Source: Chryseobacterium sp. MA9 | GTDB taxonomy: Bacteria > Bacteroidota > Bacteroidia > Flavobacteriales > Weeksellaceae | DNA length: 64,000 nucleotides | Direction of reading: 5' to 3' | Assembly: GCF_024399315.1 (NCBI RefSeq) | Contig: NZ_CP075170.1 | Span: forward strand, 1,116,001-1,180,000 | The notes under the pieces: model-generated | What the model was told of the DNA's origin: nothing | Database searches by the model: none | What the model saw: only the letters and a program-made list of their open reading frames with translations | Shown: positions 60,770-64,000 of the stretch, one piece after another | Numbering within the stretch: position 1 is the stretch's first letter | Layout of the letters: the number at the start of each line of letters is the position of its first letter | Translations under genes and position numbers: made by a program

Positions 60770-61384
60770 TTAATGTTTTTTCAACGAGTTTTTAATAACA
60801 GTAGTTAAAAAATCAATTGCTACAGAATTCTGCTTCATATTGGGGATAATAAGATCGGCATCATTTTTAGACGGCTCTATGAATTCCTGGTGCATTGGTT
60901 TCAATGTAGTCTGATAACGGTGTAATACTTCGCTCAGATCTCTTCCTCTTTCCTGGGTATCTCTCCTGATCCTCCTGATCAGTCTTTCGTCAGAATCTGC
61001 ATGAACGAATACTTTCAAATCAAATTCTTTCAGTAATTCTTTATTGGTAAGAACCAGAATTCCTTCTACTACCAATACATTTTTAGGTTCTACAGTGACA
61101 TGATCTCCTGTTCTGGAATGAGTGACAAAGCTGTAAATGGGCTGTTCAATAGACTCATTATTCTTTAAAGCTTTCACATGTTTTATTAATAGTTCAAAAT
61201 CTATCGACTTGGGATGATCATAATTCAGAGCTTCTCTTTCCGTCAATGTAAGACCTTGGTTGTCATGATAATAATTATCCTGAGAGAGGATATTCATTCC
61301 CTCAATATCAAGCTGCTGAAGTATCTTGTCAACAACTGTAGTTTTGCCGGATCCTGTACCACCGGCAATTCCTATTACAAGCAT
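60770..61384 (-). CDS. udk: Uridine kinase
   Basis: A 204-residue uridine/cytidine kinase. Walker A GGTGSGKTTVVDK (about 7-19), the substrate-binding QDNYYHDNQGL and the EHPDSFDxxLL-like YDHPKSIDFELL, and the RRIRRDTQERGRDLSEVL lid/base motif. It phosphorylates uridine and cytidine in pyrimidine salvage. The start lies 4 bases from the DivIC-like gene, with a promoter just upstream, so they are co-transcribed. Confidence 0.96.
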   Translation of the reverse strand: MLVIGIAGGTGSGKTTVVDKILQQLDIEGMNILSQDNYYHDNQGLTLTEREALNYDHPKSIDFELLIKHVKALKNNESIEQPIYSFVTHSRTGDHVTVEPKNVLVVEGILVLTNKELLKEFDLKVFVHADSDERLIRRIRRDTQERGRDLSEVLHRYQTTLKPMHQEFIEPSKNDADLIIPNMKQNSVAIDFLTTVIKNSLKKH

Positions 61385-61411
61385 TATTTTTTTGTTTCTT
61401 TATAGTTGGTA

Positions 61412-61443
61412 CAAATATACTATTTTAGATAAAATATGACAAT
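61412..61443 (-). promoter_or_regulatory. Promoter of udk
   Basis: On the minus strand, -7 TATATTTG (61412-61419) and -33 ATTG (61440-61443, one base from TTTG) with a 20-base spacer. The predicted leader to the udk start is about 20 bases. Confidence 0.5.
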
Positions 61444-61560
61444 GTAAGTGTATTGAGAAATAAAAGATAAAAGTATTTAAGGATTAGAAGATTTTCCGGA
61501 ACTCTTATCGGTCTTTGTTATTTATTACTATTTCTCAACTTTCCCCTTCGGATTCAACAA

Positions 61561-61590
61561 AAAAACCGGCAATAAATTTGCCGGTTTTTT
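61561..61590 (-). terminator. Terminator after clpS
   Basis: Stem AAAACCGGCAA / TTGCCGGTTTT with a TAAAT loop and long A/T runs on both sides, 4 bases past the clpS stop. Confidence 0.85.
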
Positions 61591-61593
61591 ATT

Positions 61594-61899
61594 TTATACG
61601 ATTTCGCTTGTTAATTCGCGCGAAATTAATTTTTCATGCATAGGCTTCAAAACATCTATTGAGCCTGTTTTTACGGTACATTTGCCTTTGTAGTGAACCA
61701 ACATGGTGCATTGCTCAGCCTGTTCCAGTGTATGTTTGCATATTTCGATCAGACAGTCTATTACGTAATCAAATGTATGAATATCGTCGTTATGCAGTAC
61801 CAGTTTATACACTTCATCCGTATCATCAAGAACGAGGACTTCTTCCTCATACTGCCTCTTTGGGTTTTCGTAATCTTTTATACTGTTATAAAAATTCAT
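61594..61899 (-). CDS. clpS: ATP-dependent Clp protease adaptor ClpS
   Basis: Read from the ATG at 61899 (101 residues); an earlier in-frame ATG at 61923 would overlap the upstream gene's stop. Substrate-binding features: VYKLVLHNDDIHTFDYVIDCLIEI, the N-degron pocket with Asp-Asp, and a HYKGKCTVKTG strand, with the N-terminal extension rich in charge. It delivers N-end rule substrates to ClpAP/ClpCP. It is followed 10 bases upstream by the CNNM/CorC protein gene. Confidence 0.92.
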   Translation of the reverse strand: MNFYNSIKDYENPKRQYEEEVLVLDDTDEVYKLVLHNDDIHTFDYVIDCLIEICKHTLEQAEQCTMLVHYKGKCTVKTGSIDVLKPMHEKLISRELTSEIV

Positions 61900-61909
61900 T
61901 CCAACTGTT

Positions 61910-63268
61910 TTAAACTTCTCCAATTTTATCTGCTAAATGATCTATAGCATTGGGTTCTTCATAGACCAGTTCCACAAGTTCTACGCTTTTATTATTCATT
62001 TTCAGAATTTTGAAGTGGTAGTCCTCGAGATCAAATTCCTGGTTTTCTTCAGGGATGTCTTCCAACTCATAAAGAATGAATCCGGCTAATGAATTGTACT
62101 CACTTTCCTCTGAAAGCGGCAGTCTTTTAGGCAAAAATTCATTGATTTCGTCCAAAGGCTGCGTAGCCTGCACCCAATAAGTATTATCTGATATTTTATC
62201 AACGATTTTTTCTTCATCGTCTTCTTCATCCTGAATTTCCCCTACCAGTTCTTCCAGAATATCTTCTAATGTAATAATTCCTTCAGTTCCACCAAACTCG
62301 TCGATAACGACAGCAATATGTTGTTTTTTAAGCTGGAACGTTTTCAGTAAGTCCGAAACTTTTTTACTTTCTACGACGAAAAAGGCATCCCGCATTAAAT
62401 CTTTAAGATCTTCATGATCCAGATTTCCTTTTCTTTTGACAAATTCTCTGATGATTTCTTTTGTATAGAAAATCCCGATAATATTGTCAATTGAATCAAT
62501 ATACACAGGAATACGGGAATACCCGCTGTCCATAATCTTATTGATGATATCATTCACATCTTCTTCAAAATCAATGGAAGTAATATTTTGCCTTGGAACC
62601 ATGATCTGTTTAGCAGAATGATCAGTAAAATCAAATGCATTTTTGATAATCTCATAGTTTTCTTCCTCAATCTCTCCGCTGTCAGCACTTTGTTTTACCA
62701 AAAGCTGAAGTTCTTCTGTAGAGTGAATTTCCTGCTCGGAAGCCGGGTGAATTTTAACTAACCTAAGGAAACCATTTGACATTGAGTTCATCAACCAGAT
62801 AAACGGTTTAAAAATTGTGTAAAAAACTCTCAGCGGAACGGCAGTTGCCATTGTAGTTGCTTCAGATTTTCTGATCGCAATTGATTTTGGGATAAGCTCA
62901 CCAAATACAATGTGCATAATGGTAATCAACACAAAACTTGTCACTACCGAAATTGTAGTAATTGTTGTCTGAGTCAAATCTATATTCAATGAGTGGAAGA
63001 TATTTTCCACCACGTGATGCAGGGCACTTTCTCCCACCCAACCAAGGGCAAGGGATGCCAAGGTAATTCCTAATTGTGTAGCGGAAAGATATTCATCAAG
63101 GTGCTTGATGATATGTTCTGCCTGTTTTGCCATAGAATTTCCTTCTGCGGCTTTTAACTGAATTTGTGAGTAACGAACTTTAACAATTGAAAATTCTGCG
63201 GCTACGAAGAAGCCATTTAGTAAAACAAGAAATAAGGCCAGCAATAGCCTGACTATGTCCGAGTCCAT
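61910..63268 (-). CDS. CNNM/CorC-type (hemolysin family) transporter protein
   Basis: A 452-residue protein with an N-terminal DUF21 transmembrane domain (about 1-140), a pair of CBS domains (about 205-335, with VPRQNITSID and YTKEIIREFVKR) and a C-terminal CorC_HlyC domain (after 345). The GELIPKSIAIRKSE motif in the DUF21 domain marks the family. These proteins are linked to magnesium or cobalt efflux, though mechanism is debated. It is upstream of clpS and likely shares its transcript. Confidence 0.92.
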   Translation of the reverse strand: MDSDIVRLLLALFLVLLNGFFVAAEFSIVKVRYSQIQLKAAEGNSMAKQAEHIIKHLDEYLSATQLGITLASLALGWVGESALHHVVENIFHSLNIDLTQTTITTISVVTSFVLITIMHIVFGELIPKSIAIRKSEATTMATAVPLRVFYTIFKPFIWLMNSMSNGFLRLVKIHPASEQEIHSTEELQLLVKQSADSGEIEEENYEIIKNAFDFTDHSAKQIMVPRQNITSIDFEEDVNDIINKIMDSGYSRIPVYIDSIDNIIGIFYTKEIIREFVKRKGNLDHEDLKDLMRDAFFVVESKKVSDLLKTFQLKKQHIAVVIDEFGGTEGIITLEDILEELVGEIQDEEDDEEKIVDKISDNTYWVQATQPLDEINEFLPKRLPLSEESEYNSLAGFILYELEDIPEENQEFDLEDYHFKILKMNNKSVELVELVYEEPNAIDHLADKIGEV

Positions 63269-63486
63269 TTAGAGGTTGTATAAATTTTATTAGGTACAAA
63301 GATATGTAAAATAAAAATAACCTGAATCCGGGATGGATTATTTTGATTGAGGATTTTTTGAAAGAAAATATGAAGCTATAAAATACCGTTGTTTTTCAAT
63401 AAAAAAAATAATTGAAGAGACACCTTCATTTCTTCGTAAAAAGTAGGTTTTTGAACAGCAAATAACAGTTTCAGCCTTGTGTAAAT

Positions 63487-63514
63487 AAAAAGCACCGAAA
63501 TTATCGGTGCTTTT
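63487..63514 (-). terminator. Terminator at the end of atpG
   Basis: Stem AAAAGCACCGA / TCGGTGCTTTT with an AATTA loop, 22 bases past the atpG stop. It ends the ATP-synthase transcript on the minus strand. Confidence 0.88.
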
Positions 63515-63536
63515 AATTGTATCTTATAATAATTCT

Positions 63537-64000
63537 TTATGAATTTTTCAAAGCTTCTGCTCCGGAAACAATTTCCAAAATTTCGTTGGTAATTGCTGCC
63601 TGTCTTGCTTTGTTGTAGAAGATCTTAAGATCATTTCTCAACGCTTCTGCATTATCTGTAGCTTTGTGCATTGCAGTCATTCTTGCTCCGTGCTCAGATG
63701 CTACTGAATCCAAGATTGATTTGAAAACCTGAGTTTTGATAGATTTTGGAATCAAATTATCCAGGATCTCAGCTCTGTTAGGTTCAAAAATATAATCTGT
63801 TTCAACCTGCGGTTCAGTGTTCTCAGGCATTGAAATCGGAAGAAGTTTTTCTGTAGTTACTTCCTGAGTTGCTGCATTCACGAATTTGTTATAAATAACA
63901 TATACTTCGTCAAATTTTCCTTCTCTGAAGCTTGTCATCACACCTTCAGTGATGTGAGCAACTGTGTCAAAGTTCAGATTATCATAAACAGAACTTCCAT
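63537..64000 (-). CDS. atpG: ATP synthase F1 gamma subunit, C-terminal part (partial)
   Basis: The frame is open to the right end of the window, giving about 154 C-terminal residues. Visible gamma-subunit elements: FDEVYVIYNKFVNAATQE near the start, and the C-terminal helix SEHGARMTAMHKATDNAEALRNDLKIFYNKARQAAITNEILEIVSGAEAL, which rotates inside the alpha-beta hexamer. It is the last gene of an atp operon whose upstream members are outside the window. A strong terminator follows. An internal GTG at 63941 is not the start, since coding continues beyond it. Confidence 0.95.
   Translation of the reverse strand, partial: GSSVYDNLNFDTVAHITEGVMTSFREGKFDEVYVIYNKFVNAATQEVTTEKLLPISMPENTEPQVETDYIFEPNRAEILDNLIPKSIKTQVFKSILDSVASEHGARMTAMHKATDNAEALRNDLKIFYNKARQAAITNEILEIVSGAEALKNS

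Overview
The window reads as ordinary chromosome of a member of the Flavobacteriales (Bacteroidota), most like Chryseobacterium or a close relative (Weeksellaceae). Grounds: AT-rich sequence, TTTG-N19-21-TAnnTTTG promoters with almost no Shine-Dalgarno sequences, three proteins with type IX secretion (T9SS) C-terminal sorting domains, Bacteroidota-only families (DUF4199, DUF4286, DUF4920), tssE/tssF of the Bacteroidota-type T6SS, and a small GG-leader peptide typical of this group. The genus is inferred from remembered family resemblance, not from a search. Most genes lie on the minus strand. No tRNA, rRNA, complete IS, prophage or CRISPR array was seen.

Layout. 1-9.96 kb: partial acyltransferase, small lipoprotein, YjbR-like protein, Rossmann oxidoreductase, ADP-ribosylglycohydrolase, glutathione peroxidase, kdsB (lipopolysaccharide Kdo activation), PAP2 phosphatase, aminotransferase and phosphohexomutase. 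9.98-10.72 kb: a four-helix-bundle gene framed by two ~180-bp direct repeats. 10.7-16.7 kb: lipoproteins, a tandem 90-bp repeat, a glycosyltransferase/DUF4199 pair, the SRP RNA, a UPF0173 hydrolase and menA; menB follows. 17.8-21.4 kb: TPR protein and gyrA. 21.6-25.0 kb: small lipoproteins, GNAT, DUF421 and an unlisted 44-residue GG-leader peptide. 25.3-28.1 kb: uvrA. 28.4-30.8 kb: isolated tssF-tssE. 30.9-34.2 kb: amino-acid permease, DUF4920, M14 peptidase. 34.2-35.7 kb: long AT-rich regulatory region studded with TTTACATTTGTAAA-like sites before an XRE regulator. 36-39 kb: proline dehydrogenase, UbiA-type prenyltransferase and mevalonate-kinase-like GHMP kinase. 39-45 kb: T9SS metalloprotease, UMF1-type MFS transporter, thiolase. 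45.9-48.3 kb: ECF sigma / anti-sigma-like / outer-membrane protein operon. 48.4-57.4 kb: nucleoside transporter, bifunctional nuclease, etfBA, SDR, two paralogous T9SS proteins, M20 dipeptidase. 57.5-63.3 kb: THUMP-like methyltransferase, a GxxExxY gene inside a 28-bp inverted repeat, methylmalonyl-CoA mutase small subunit, DivIC/FtsB-like protein, udk, clpS, CNNM/CorC protein. The window ends inside atpG.

The genes are mainly housekeeping: menaquinone synthesis (menA/menB), electron-transfer flavoprotein and thiolase for acyl-CoA oxidation, DNA topology and repair (gyrA, uvrA), envelope synthesis, and surface or secreted proteins. The most interesting unexplained material is the repeats: two unrelated small-ORF families (S23-like four-helix bundle and GxxExxY) each sit in a repeat-bounded cassette, one of which appears to supply the start codon of its neighbour; several other palindromic or tandem repeat families occupy gene ends.
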